From Planctomycetota bacterium (lineage in GTDB: Bacteria; Planctomycetota; Phycisphaerae; WQYP01): DNA of 12,720 bases. Of this stretch, positions 1 to 7,565 are shown in pieces. Under the pieces are notes generated by a model, which was not told where the DNA came from, did not search any database, and saw nothing but the letters and a program-made list of their open reading frames with translations. The first letter of the stretch is position 1. Each line of letters opens with the position of its first letter. Both the position numbers and the translations under genes were made by a program. The stretch lies in contig JAJZGH010000133.1 of the NCBI GenBank assembly GCA_021798635.1, positions 1 through 12,720 of the forward strand. Direction: 5' to 3'.

Positions 1-2328
1 ACAGCTTTTCCCAAAACATCCGCACCCTTGCCAAAACCGATAGTTCCCGCGATTCCGATTGCCAAGGTCCCACCCACAACATTTAAAATGCCTCGCCCCT
101 TAAGCCTGACCGCCGCTAATCCAACGGTTGATACCAACCGTGCCACCAGCCGAAAGGTACTTCGGGCTATTACCCGCGGGGTAAATTTTCTTCTCGGGCG
201 GGAGAATGGGAAACACTACTGGAACGATGGCTTGGACTGGGTCGGTACCCCGGAGCACGGCGGTGAAACCGCTTTGGTACTCGAGGCACTCATTGATGTC
301 GATCAAAGTTTGCACCCGCCGCAACTGTACAGTTTTTCGCCGCGCATGCGCCAGGCATTGAACTATCTGGCAACCCTGAATACGCACGCCACGTATGCCG
401 CGTCTTTTCAAGCGCAGGCGTTGACGCTGCTGCCCAATGTGCAGCGGAAAAAATACATGGCGGCTCTGAATCGTGACCGCCGATATTTGTTTCGCGCCAT
501 GGTTCCGGGCGGAGATTTTTCCTATACCTGGCACCGGCAGGAAGGGTTTTTATGGGATAATTCCAATACGCAATATGGCGTACTGGGCCTGTGGGCGTGC
601 GCCCATGCCGGGTTGAAGGTTCTTGCCACGCGGTGGCGACTATTGGCCTTACATTGGCGGACTACCCAACACATTGATGGCTCGTGGGGATACACCGATG
701 ACCACTCGCGCCCCCAAAGCTTTACGCCCGCGGGGGTTGCCAGCCTGTTTATTTCCGATGAATTTATCAATGCCTCTGATCTTAACATCCACCCGCATCC
801 GGATGTCAATATTGTCCGGGGCCTGCGCTGGCTCAATACGCATTTTGACCCCACCACGCAAGATCAATATGTCATGTATGGCTATGAACGTGTCGGCCTG
901 GCCAGTGGCATAAAATATTTCGGTGAACATAACTGGTACCGTGATTATGTCCACACACTTTTGGCTACGCAGAAGTCCAATGGTAGTTGGAGCGCCAAAT
1001 TTCCCTCGCCCCACCAAGGCAAACGAGTCATTGGGACCGCCTATTCATTGCTGGTTCTTGACCGGGGCTTAAACCCGGTGTTCATTAATAAATTACAATA
1101 TTCATCTCATTTTTACGGCCAGTGGAATGCCCGCCAGCGTGATGCTGCAAATATCACATCCTATCTTTCCCATGAAATGGAAACCCCGCTGAACTGGCAG
1201 GTAGCCACAACAACTTCGCCGGTAAGCCAATGGCTGGATTCACCGATTCTTCTGATTACGGGCCACAAAAATCCGCATTTTACTGCCGCGGTTCTTAATA
1301 AATTAAAACAATATATTTATGCGGGGGGAATGGTGGTGTGCTCCTGCGATGGAGATTCCAAACGTTTCCGCCGGGCGATGATACAGGCCGGTGAATCATG
1401 CGTAGGTAATTCCTTCGCATTCCGGCCGGTGCCGCCCACCAGCCCGCTGATGACCATGCAGCCATGGTTTCATATTGCCTCTCCGCTGCTGGCGCTATCC
1501 AATGGCGTGCGGTATTTATGGATCATCAGCCCGTCCGATATGGCCGGCGTATGGCAGAGCCGCCTGCACAACCACAAGCAGTATTGGGAGCTACCCTTGA
1601 ATTTTTATCTCTATACCACGGGAAAAGGGTATCTCGCTAATCGCCTTCAGAGCCTGACGGTCCCGCCGCCCGATCAGACGCCCGTGCGAAAACTTGCCGT
1701 TGGCTTGGTGGCATTTCATGGCAATTGGAATCCGGAACCCGGCGCGTGGCCCCGCCTTGCCGCCCTATTGGCCGCGTATGATCGCACGGATGTCTCATTG
1801 CAGAGCATTACCCTGGCAAAGCTCAACGCGGCTCGGGCCGCCATATTACCGCTGGCTCACCTCACAGGCGTGGGGGGCATCTCATTTTCTACCGCGAATA
1901 TCGCGGCATTACGCGCGTATCTCAACGCCGGTGGAATGCTCTTCGCCGACAGTTGCGGAGGGAAGACCGCGTTCACCCATTCCTGCGCTTTGCTGATTCA
2001 ATCCCTATATCCCGGTAGTAAGCTGGAAAATATTCCAGCCCACAGCACATTATTCACCGGAATGATTCCCGGCGGCGTCAACGCCAGCAAAGTGACCTAC
2101 CGACAATATGGTGCGAATGTAAATCACCGGCGCACCACACCGCAACTATTCGGCATTCGCCTTAGGCACCGCTGGGCAGTGGTCTTCTCCTCAAAGGATA
2201 TCACCTCGGGTCTGCTGGGAACCAACACCTGGGCCATCCGCGGCTACTCGCCACAATCCGCACAATCTCTGGCGTGTAATGTTCTTATGTACGCCATCGC
2301 CCATCGCGTCAACGCATCGGCGCATTGA
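1..2328 (+). CDS. Prenyltransferase-repeat / DUF4159 domain protein (5' partial)
   Basis: The reading frame is open to the left edge, so the true start lies outside the window. A TTG at 28 and an ATG at 88 are possible internal starts, but the proline-rich stretch before residue 20 looks like a linker after a lost signal peptide. Numbering from the TTG at 28, residues about 45-345 form an alpha/alpha-toroid of squalene-cyclase/prenyltransferase type, with repeat signatures DGSWGY (217-222) and NGSWSA (318-323), each followed by a small-residue helix. Residues about 403-460 (ILLITGH, then a GGMVVC strand) and 555-758 (GLVAFHGNW, then AGGMLFADSCGG at 634-645) look like two DUF4159/glutaminase-amidotransferase-like Rossmann units. 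In planctomycetes such proteins often accompany MoxR/VWA gene clusters, but nothing upstream is visible to test that. The biochemical role is unknown. It is probably exported. The stop codon is TGA at 2326-2328, and I see no clear terminator after it. Confidence 0.78.
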   Translation, partial: TAFPKTSAPLPKPIVPAIPIAKVPPTTFKMPRPLSLTAANPTVDTNRATSRKVLRAITRGVNFLLGRENGKHYWNDGLDWVGTPEHGGETALVLEALIDVDQSLHPPQLYSFSPRMRQALNYLATLNTHATYAASFQAQALTLLPNVQRKKYMAALNRDRRYLFRAMVPGGDFSYTWHRQEGFLWDNSNTQYGVLGLWACAHAGLKVLATRWRLLALHWRTTQHIDGSWGYTDDHSRPQSFTPAGVASLFISDEFINASDLNIHPHPDVNIVRGLRWLNTHFDPTTQDQYVMYGYERVGLASGIKYFGEHNWYRDYVHTLLATQKSNGSWSAKFPSPHQGKRVIGTAYSLLVLDRGLNPVFINKLQYSSHFYGQWNARQRDAANITSYLSHEMETPLNWQVATTTSPVSQWLDSPILLITGHKNPHFTAAVLNKLKQYIYAGGMVVCSCDGDSKRFRRAMIQAGESCVGNSFAFRPVPPTSPLMTMQPWFHIASPLLALSNGVRYLWIISPSDMAGVWQSRLHNHKQYWELPLNFYLYTTGKGYLANRLQSLTVPPPDQTPVRKLAVGLVAFHGNWNPEPGAWPRLAALLAAYDRTDVSLQSITLAKLNAARAAILPLAHLTGVGGISFSTANIAALRAYLNAGGMLFADSCGGKTAFTHSCALLIQSLYPGSKLENIPAHSTLFTGMIPGGVNASKVTYRQYGANVNHRRTTPQLFGIRLRHRWAVVFSSKDITSGLLGTNTWAIRGYSPQSAQSLACNVLMYAIAHRVNASAH

Positions 2329-2379
2329 CCGGGCCGCTGATACGGGTCTGTTATTCCCCTTGTTATGGGCTGGCCAATT

Positions 2380-2385
2380 TATAAT
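2380..2385 (+). promoter_or_regulatory. Candidate -10 element of the class V aminotransferase gene
   Basis: A perfect TATAAT lies 44 bases before the ATG at 2429 and just after the upstream stop codon. The best -35 match, TTGTTA at 2360-2365, is only 14 bases away, which is too close for a standard sigma-70 promoter. The -10 is therefore persuasive only as part of the gene context. Confidence 0.35.
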
Positions 2386-2428
2386 TTGTACGTCATACTG
2401 CCACTGGATCGAAAAAGGACTTGATACC

Positions 2429-3604
2429 ATGACCCTATCACCAACTAGCGCTATAGCATTACCGCCATTACCCGCGGGCTTTGATGTTGCCGTCGAATTT
2501 CCCATTACCCGCCGCTGGACGTTTTTTAATCATGCGGGCGTGGCTCCCATTTCCGGCCGCGCCGCATCAGAAATTGAACGCTTTGCGCGTGAAGCGCGTG
2601 ATGATTCGTATCTTACCGGCCGCTGGTACCAGAAAATTGAATTGGTGCGCAAACAGGCTGCCGAGTTCATTGGCGCTGTGCCGGAGGAAATGGCATTTGT
2701 TAAAAATACCAGCGAGGGAATTGCCTTTGTTGCCAACGGGCTGGACTGGAAGGCCGGCGATGAAATTATCTCCACGTCCGTGGAATATCCATCCAATGTA
2801 TATCCATGGATTGATGTCGCACAACGCTATGGAGCCAAACACATTATGCTGCCGGAGGTTGACGCGCGCGTGGATATTCAAAGCATATTCGATGCCGTCA
2901 CACCCCGCACCCGCATGATCGCCCTGTCGCACGTGGAATACGCCAGCGGCTTCCGCCACGACATTTCCGCGATTGGTCAATTCTGCCGGGACCGTGGAAT
3001 TCTACTGTGTGTGGATGGCATCCAAGCCTGTGGCGTATTGCCGGTGGATGTGCGGGCAATGAATATTGATTTTCTTTCCGCCGATGGACACAAATGGTTG
3101 CTGGGTCCGGAAGGGGCTGGAATCTTTTACTGCCGCAAAGAATTACTGACATCCCTGCGGCCGGAGATCGGCTGGATGAATGTCATTAACGCCAGCGATT
3201 ACGGCCAGTACGATTTTACTCTGCGGACCGATGCGCGGAGATTTGAGTGCGGATCGCACAATATTCCAGGCATACTGGCACTGGGCGCTTCCATGCAGTT
3301 GCTTTCAGATATCGGCTCGGACGTCGTGATGGGACGTGTGTTGAGCTTAACTACGCAGCTTTGCGCCGGGTTGGCGGAAAAATCTTACACCCTTGTTTCC
3401 AGTCGGCGGGATCATGAAACCAGCGGGATCGTGAGTTTCAAAAGCCGCGGTCATCATCATGCCCAAATCATCAGCAATCTGGAGAAACAGAAGATCATCA
3501 TTGTCGAACGCGAGGGTCGATTACGCGTCTCGCCGCATTTTTATCAAAGCGCCGATGATATAAACCGGCTGCTAAATGCTCTGCCTGATGATGCCCATAC
3601 ATGA
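2429..3604 (+). CDS. Aminotransferase class V-fold PLP enzyme
   Basis: This 391-residue protein belongs to the class V (NifS/SufS/kynureninase-like) fold-type I PLP enzymes. The start at 2429 is preferred over upstream in-frame codons because AAGGA sits at 2415-2419 with a 9-base spacer, and the alignable region begins soon after (FFNHAGVAP, 32-40). The PLP lysine is K222 in SADGHKWLLGP; D196 and Q199 (VDGIQA) should contact the cofactor ring; NTSEG (93-97) is the phosphate-binding turn; R365 in LRVSPHFY is the usual carboxylate-binding arginine. Cysteine desulfurases carry a catalytic Cys in the mobile loop before that arginine. Here the region 331-365 has no cysteine, so sulfur transfer from cysteine is unlikely by the usual mechanism. 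It may be an epimerase, lyase or aminotransferase on an unknown substrate. The cupin gene follows after 111 bases and might act in the same pathway, but that is inference. Confidence 0.88.
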   Translation: MTLSPTSAIALPPLPAGFDVAVEFPITRRWTFFNHAGVAPISGRAASEIERFAREARDDSYLTGRWYQKIELVRKQAAEFIGAVPEEMAFVKNTSEGIAFVANGLDWKAGDEIISTSVEYPSNVYPWIDVAQRYGAKHIMLPEVDARVDIQSIFDAVTPRTRMIALSHVEYASGFRHDISAIGQFCRDRGILLCVDGIQACGVLPVDVRAMNIDFLSADGHKWLLGPEGAGIFYCRKELLTSLRPEIGWMNVINASDYGQYDFTLRTDARRFECGSHNIPGILALGASMQLLSDIGSDVVMGRVLSLTTQLCAGLAEKSYTLVSSRRDHETSGIVSFKSRGHHHAQIISNLEKQKIIIVEREGRLRVSPHFYQSADDINRLLNALPDDAHT

Positions 3605-3647
3605 CGTCCTCAATCCGCTCAATGACAGGTTCATTACCCGTCCCGGA

Positions 3648-3678
3648 TTTACATATCAAGCCATTCATCCGATACTAT
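3648..3678 (+). promoter_or_regulatory. Weak promoter candidate before the cupin gene
   Basis: TTTACA (3648-3653) and TACTAT (3673-3678) are separated by 19 bases, slightly longer than ideal. A perfect TTGACA at 3682-3687 also lies in this gap but has no -10 partner at 16-18 bases. The cupin gene could instead be read through from the aminotransferase gene. Confidence 0.22.
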
Positions 3679-3715
3679 GAGTTGACAATCGAATACTAAA
3701 GCAAGGAACTTTTGC

Positions 3716-4162
3716 ATGATTATTGCGGATTTAAGTCAGATTCAAGGTCGGCGCTATCCGGCACGGCGCAAAACCCAGAACGTTGTCGGCGGCGCTTCAC
3801 CCATAGCAGCGACCCATTTTGCAATGGGCTTTGTGACGCTTGATCCGGATGGCGGGCAGGTGCCGTGGCACAATCAGCAGCAGGAAGAAGTTTATTTTGT
3901 GCTGGAAGGGGAAGCGGAAATGTGCCTGGGCGCGGAAAAGCAAATCATTCGCAGCGGACAGGCCGCCTATATTCCCGGCGGTGTATTCCACCAGATTACC
4001 AATATCGGTTCGACTGCAATGAAAATGATTTACTGCTATGGCCCCGCTGGCGATGTTGCGCATTGGCGGCAGGAACTTGACGGCACATTACCCCGAGCCG
4101 GTGTTGAAGCCCCCCCGCTGCCCGCCGGTGCCCGGCCACAATGCACCGATAAAGCGGCCTAA
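3716..4162 (+). CDS. Small single-domain cupin protein
   Basis: This 148-residue protein is a single-domain cupin (Cupin_2 type). Cupin motif 1 spans 46-65: G46, H52, E58 and G65 are in register, but the second histidine of the HxH pair is Q54. Motif 2 is perfect at 81-96: G81, P87, G89, H92, N96. A metal site would thus use H52, E58, H92 and possibly Q54. The C-terminal 25 residues are proline-rich and probably disordered. AAGGA at 3703-3707 lies 8 bases before the ATG, which supports the start. It sits between a class V PLP enzyme and rdgB, with rdgB starting 27 bases after its stop. Cupins cover dioxygenases, isomerases and plain sugar or ligand binders, so the substrate cannot be named. 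The fold is secure and the function is open. Confidence 0.88.
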   Translation: MIIADLSQIQGRRYPARRKTQNVVGGASPIAATHFAMGFVTLDPDGGQVPWHNQQQEEVYFVLEGEAEMCLGAEKQIIRSGQAAYIPGGVFHQITNIGSTAMKMIYCYGPAGDVAHWRQELDGTLPRAGVEAPPLPAGARPQCTDKAA

Positions 4163-4189
4163 AGCTGCGGCACTTCTTTAAGGATCGAG

Positions 4190-4801
4190 ATGCGTTTACT
4201 CATTGCCACAACTAATCTGGGCAAAGCGAAGGAAATCAAGGCGGAATTGCTGGCCGCAGGCGTAGGCGAGCTGGAATTGCTCACGCTCCGTGATTTTCCG
4301 GCCATTCCCGACGTGGTTGAAGACCAGCCAACGTTCGGCGGCAATGCCATGAAAAAAGCTCGGCATTATGCCGCACATAGTAATATGCTTACCTTGGCGG
4401 ATGACTCCGGGCTTTGTGTTGATGCACTTAACGGTGCCCCTGGAATATACAGCGCCCGCTATGCCGGCCAACCGTGCGATGACGATGCCAATAATCGCAA
4501 ACTGCTGGCAGCATTGCAGGATGTACCCGCGGAGAAACGCGGTGCGCAATTTGTCTGTGCTTTAGCGCTAGCTTTGCCAAATAGGCCGCTGGTGGTGCTG
4601 TCGGATTATGTCATCGGCGGCATCGGCTATGCGCCACGCGGCGATAACGGCTTCGGCTACGATCCGCTGTTTGTTCTGCCGGAACGTCGGCTTACAACCG
4701 CCGAATTATCCCTGGAGGAGAAATCCCAGATCAGCCACCGCGGAAAAGCCGTTCGCCGGCTGGCCCAGTGGCTATTGGAAAATCCGATCCCCAGCCCATA
4801 A
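4190..4801 (+). CDS. rdgB: XTP/dITP diphosphatase (non-canonical purine NTP pyrophosphatase)
   Basis: This is a RdgB/HAM1/ITPA-family enzyme of 203 residues, the usual length. The family hydrolyses dITP, ITP and XTP to monophosphate plus pyrophosphate in the cytosol, keeping deaminated purines out of DNA and RNA. Visible motifs are TTNLGK (7-12) for triphosphate binding, E44, ADDSG (70-74) with the general base and metal-binding aspartates, GAPGIYSARYAG (82-93), GFGYDP (154-159) for the base pocket, and SHRGKA (182-187). Bacterial homologues usually have F-x-E-N-A in the helix after E44; here it reads FGGNA (49-53), so that glutamate is a glycine. AAGGA at 4180-4184 is 5 bases before the ATG. 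The gap to the cupin stop is 27 bases without a promoter, so the two are probably one transcript. Confidence 0.95.
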   Translation: MRLLIATTNLGKAKEIKAELLAAGVGELELLTLRDFPAIPDVVEDQPTFGGNAMKKARHYAAHSNMLTLADDSGLCVDALNGAPGIYSARYAGQPCDDDANNRKLLAALQDVPAEKRGAQFVCALALALPNRPLVVLSDYVIGGIGYAPRGDNGFGYDPLFVLPERRLTTAELSLEEKSQISHRGKAVRRLAQWLLENPIPSP

Positions 4802-5029
4802 CACACATGGATTTTCCAGTCGCAATAATTTTTCCGGGCAACGCCGCGCGTTCAACCGAAATATCCGCGTTAGGTCAATGCGGCAGCGTTGAGTTCGACG
4901 CGAATTGCGGTTTGATGGCACGATGCACTTCACCGCGGCACGCGTGGCCGGTCGGAATTAGCGGTTTTTTTAGCCGCCCTTGACATCTTGGTTTAGCAGC
5001 CTACTATTTGCATTGAGAAAATACGGACG
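4802..5029. other. Intergenic region between rdgB and the glycosyltransferase gene
   Basis: This is a 228-base gap. It holds a run of seven T at 4965-4971 flanked by GCGG and CCGC. A GC-rich imperfect hairpin (CGGC/GCCG) lies about 15 bases before the T run, at 4936-4950. Together they might act as a weak terminator for rdgB, but stem and T run are not adjacent. A promoter candidate occupies the right end. A 58-codon frame at 4807-4983 lacks a ribosome binding site and is not called. Confidence 0.4.
4980..5007 (+). promoter_or_regulatory. Sigma-70-like promoter for the glycosyltransferase gene
   Basis: A perfect -35 TTGACA (4980-4985) and a -10 TACTAT (5002-5007, 4 of 6 matches) are 16 bases apart. 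They would start transcription near 5014, about 15 bases before the ATG at 5030. This fits the gene having its own promoter after the gap. Confidence 0.5.
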
Positions 5030-5755
5030 ATGAAAACGCTTATTGCCATTCCGGTCTTCAATGAACAACGCTACCTGCGCAAGGTGCTGGGCGAAATCCG
5101 TCTGCACACGAATGCCGATGTTCTGATCATTGATGATGGCTCGACCGATGCCACGCCGCAAATTCTCCGTTCAATGTCCGATATTTCCATCTTGCGCCAT
5201 CCCCGAAATATGGGTTATGGCCAAAGTCTGATTGACGCCTTCGATTATTCAGCCCGGCATAGCTACGACTGGGTTATTACCATGGACTGCGATGAACAAC
5301 ATGAGCCGGCGGCGCTACCCGAATTTATTGCCGCTGCGGAAGCAGATGATGCCGATATTATAAGCGGCTCGCGCTACCTGCTTACCAAGTCGCGGAAAGA
5401 CGAACCGCCCATGGATCGTCGGTTGATCAATCACCTTATTACAGAAGTGATTAATCGCAATCTGAATTTGAATCTTACGGACAGTTTCTGTGGCTTCAAG
5501 GCCCACCGTGTGGCGGCAATGGAAAAATTGGAGTTGTGTGAAACCGGGTACGCCTTCCCGCTGGAATTCTGGGTACGTGCGGCACAGGCTTCGCTGCGTA
5601 TTTCTGAATTGCCCATTCGCCTGATTTACAACGATCCCAATCGGCACTTCGGCGGCCGACTGGATAATCCGAATCATCGCCTACGACATTACCTCAATGT
5701 TTTCTTCCGTACCTTGCATTCCAGCGAATGCTGCCAAACTTTGGCCGCGGGATAA
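5030..5755 (+). CDS. Family 2 glycosyltransferase (dolichyl-phosphate mannosyltransferase-like)
   Basis: The protein is a 241-residue GT-A fold, family 2 glycosyltransferase consisting of the catalytic domain alone. IPVFNE (7-12) is the nucleotide-sugar strand and loop; DDGSTD (35-40) is the usual nucleotide-binding turn; MDCDEQHEP (85-93) carries the metal-binding DxD and the following acidic residue; SGSRY (112-116) and TDSFCGFKAHR (150-160) match the acceptor side of DPM1/polyprenyl-phosphate glycosyltransferases. No transmembrane segments follow the domain, so it is probably soluble or peripheral at the inner membrane. The likely reaction is transfer of a sugar from a nucleotide donor, perhaps to a lipid phosphate, but donor and acceptor cannot be read from sequence. 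The ribosome binding site is poor (GGAC just before the ATG), in contrast to the strong promoter candidate. No other polysaccharide genes are nearby. Confidence 0.9.
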   Translation: MKTLIAIPVFNEQRYLRKVLGEIRLHTNADVLIIDDGSTDATPQILRSMSDISILRHPRNMGYGQSLIDAFDYSARHSYDWVITMDCDEQHEPAALPEFIAAAEADDADIISGSRYLLTKSRKDEPPMDRRLINHLITEVINRNLNLNLTDSFCGFKAHRVAAMEKLELCETGYAFPLEFWVRAAQASLRISELPIRLIYNDPNRHFGGRLDNPNHRLRHYLNVFFRTLHSSECCQTLAAG

Positions 5756-5782
5756 CTTTGATGTCCGATTAATGGCCGCGAT

Positions 5783-5811
5783 TTGAAATATCCAGCGCTC
5801 CCGCGTATGTT
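5783..5811 (+). promoter_or_regulatory. Sigma-70-like promoter for the BshC-like gene
   Basis: TTGAAA (5783-5788, 5 of 6) and TATGTT (5806-5811, 4 of 6) are separated by exactly 17 bases. They lie 26 bases before the ATG at 5837, giving a short leader that contains the AAGAGGA ribosome binding site at 5817-5823. Confidence 0.4.
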
Positions 5812-5836
5812 TCCATAAGAGGAATCAAAATATCAC

Positions 5837-7534
5837 ATGGAAACGCCCGCTGAATTACGCCCGATATCGCCAACCCCCGAAACACTTACTCCCGATCCGG
5901 CCGCCATCATCGTGCCGCGCCGCCATCATGAAATTCTTATTGAGCCGCCCGCTGCGGAACTTGCCCAGTTTCTCGCTGTGGCTCTTGCCGCGTTTCCTGC
6001 CCCGGCTCGCCTGTCCCCTGCGCCTTACGCGGGCGGTGGTAGATCGACAGATTCACTGGCGGCCTTGGCACGGCAGGAGCTTACGGACGCGATGAGCCGT
6101 TTTGCCCAGGAGACCGGATTCTCCCCCCCGCCGACGGATTCTTCCGCCAAGCCATGGGTTATCACCGGCCATCAGGTGGAGTTTTATCATCCCGGCGTGT
6201 GGAGCAAGGTTATTTTAGCGCACGCTCTGGCGAATCAAAGCGGGGCTATGGCCGTTGATTTGCTGGTGGATCACGACACGGTAGATCATCTGGGATGCGC
6301 GTTGCCCCAATGGAAGGGGTCCCGACTGGAACGAAAGATGGTGACCTGGGCTGATGCTTCCGCACTACCCGCTGAATTCCTGTCATCACCGCAGGGTCAG
6401 CAAAAGGCGCAATGGCTGCATGAACTGCAGCAATTTCCCCTGGTCCAGACGGATGCCCTGCGGAATTTTACGCATGACTTGCGGCAAGATTCGGATGCCG
6501 ATTATGTACGATGGATGAGCCGGGCACGCAGAACCTTTGAACACTCTTTCGGCGTCAACGTGCAGCATGTGCCATGTAGCTATATTTGTTCCGGTCTGGC
6601 GTGGCATAATTTTGTGCTGCTGTGGCTGCGCCATGCCCGCAACTGGTGTACCATTTACAATTCCGCCTTGGATCAATATCGCGTTGAGCAGCGCATCGTG
6701 AACCCCGGCCGCCCCATGCCCAATCTCGCCGTTACCGCACAGGAACTTGAACTTCCCTTCTGGATTTATCCCCGCGATCAACCACGTCATCGGCTTGCAC
6801 TATACCAGGACATTGGCCTGTATTTGCAGCTTGGAACCCAGCGTATTGACGTTACCGATTTGATGGGTGGTGAACTCCTGACCGCGGCCGAAACCCTGCG
6901 CCGTCGATTGACTGCAGCGGACCTGCACGTGCGGCCCCGCGCCCTGACCCTGACGATGTTTGTGCGACTCTTGCTTTCGGATTTGTTTATTCATGGTATC
7001 GGCGGAGCGATGTATGACCAGATGACGGATCGGGTCATGGATCAACTTTTTGGCGTTCGCCCGGCGTATGCTTGTGCCTCAGCGGGATGGCTGCTGCCCG
7101 TGGCTGGAGAAATCAATCAGAGTGGAGAAAATATTTCGCAGTTAAAATGGCGGCAACACCATCTGAAATCCAATCCGGAACTTCTGGGGCCGCCGCCCTC
7201 TCTGGCGGGGGAAGCACTTGACGCTGCGAAACAGCGTCGTGAGCTTATTTCCGAAATTGCGCGGTCGCTGACGGAAGACCAGCGGCAACACCGTCGGCGC
7301 GGCCAACATTGGTTGCAGCGCCGCGCCAAGTTCCGAGATATCCATGAAATCAATGCGCAGTTGCTGGCGATGTTTCAGCCGCAAGTCGATGCGATGGACT
7401 TACACATGCGCCAGGCGGAAGTAACAAAGCACAATGTATCGGTGGCTTCCTGGCGCGAATATTTTATCGCTCTGCATCCTCGTGCATCCCTGCAAGAGCT
7501 TATTGCGGAAATTCAGTCACGCGTTGCCTCATAG
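5837..7534 (+). CDS. Uncharacterised conserved protein, possible remote BshC relative
   Basis: This is a 565-residue cytosolic-looking protein with no signal peptide or membrane segment, and I cannot assign a function. Distinct blocks are WVITGHQVEFYHPGVW (107-122), LLVDHDTVD (142-150), HVPCSYICSG (244-253), FWIYPRDQ (308-315), and a strongly conserved-looking core with RPRALTLTMF (366-375), SDLFIHGIGG (381-390) and YDQMTDR (393-399). Residues 455-530 are rich in charged helix, probably coiled coil. The order of GHQ block, DHD block, PR-x-L block with I-x-GG...Y, then a C-terminal helical arm recalls BshC, the cysteine-adding enzyme of bacillithiol synthesis (GQQ, EDHD, PR...GG...Y). The match is by eye only. 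The start has AAGAGGA with a 13-base spacer, slightly long. It converges on phoH, with 31 bases between the stop codons and no visible terminator. No bshA or bshB is in the window. Confidence 0.7.
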   Translation: METPAELRPISPTPETLTPDPAAIIVPRRHHEILIEPPAAELAQFLAVALAAFPAPARLSPAPYAGGGRSTDSLAALARQELTDAMSRFAQETGFSPPPTDSSAKPWVITGHQVEFYHPGVWSKVILAHALANQSGAMAVDLLVDHDTVDHLGCALPQWKGSRLERKMVTWADASALPAEFLSSPQGQQKAQWLHELQQFPLVQTDALRNFTHDLRQDSDADYVRWMSRARRTFEHSFGVNVQHVPCSYICSGLAWHNFVLLWLRHARNWCTIYNSALDQYRVEQRIVNPGRPMPNLAVTAQELELPFWIYPRDQPRHRLALYQDIGLYLQLGTQRIDVTDLMGGELLTAAETLRRRLTAADLHVRPRALTLTMFVRLLLSDLFIHGIGGAMYDQMTDRVMDQLFGVRPAYACASAGWLLPVAGEINQSGENISQLKWRQHHLKSNPELLGPPPSLAGEALDAAKQRRELISEIARSLTEDQRQHRRRGQHWLQRRAKFRDIHEINAQLLAMFQPQVDAMDLHMRQAEVTKHNVSVASWREYFIALHPRASLQELIAEIQSRVAS

Positions 7535-7565
7535 CACACGGCCGCGAACGCACTGATTGACGTGC

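Noticed and set aside
649..1017. A minus-strand frame of 122 codons opposite the first gene
   Set aside because: It is a shadow of the prenyltransferase-repeat region, with no ribosome binding site or family features.
2279..2428. An N-terminal extension of the class V enzyme overlapping the upstream gene
   Set aside because: The extra 50 residues show no homology features, and a good ribosome binding site and TATAAT element support the start at 2429.
3621..3635. AATGA/TCATT hairpin after the aminotransferase gene as terminator
   Set aside because: The stem is five mostly AT pairs with no T run after it.
4936..4971. Rho-independent terminator after rdgB
   Set aside because: The hairpin is imperfect and about 15 bases away from the T7 run, so it is not a canonical terminator. 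It is noted only in the intergenic description.
4807..4983. Possible 58-residue small protein between rdgB and the glycosyltransferase
   Set aside because: It has no ribosome binding site or recognisable feature, and the promoter candidate of the next gene overlaps its end.
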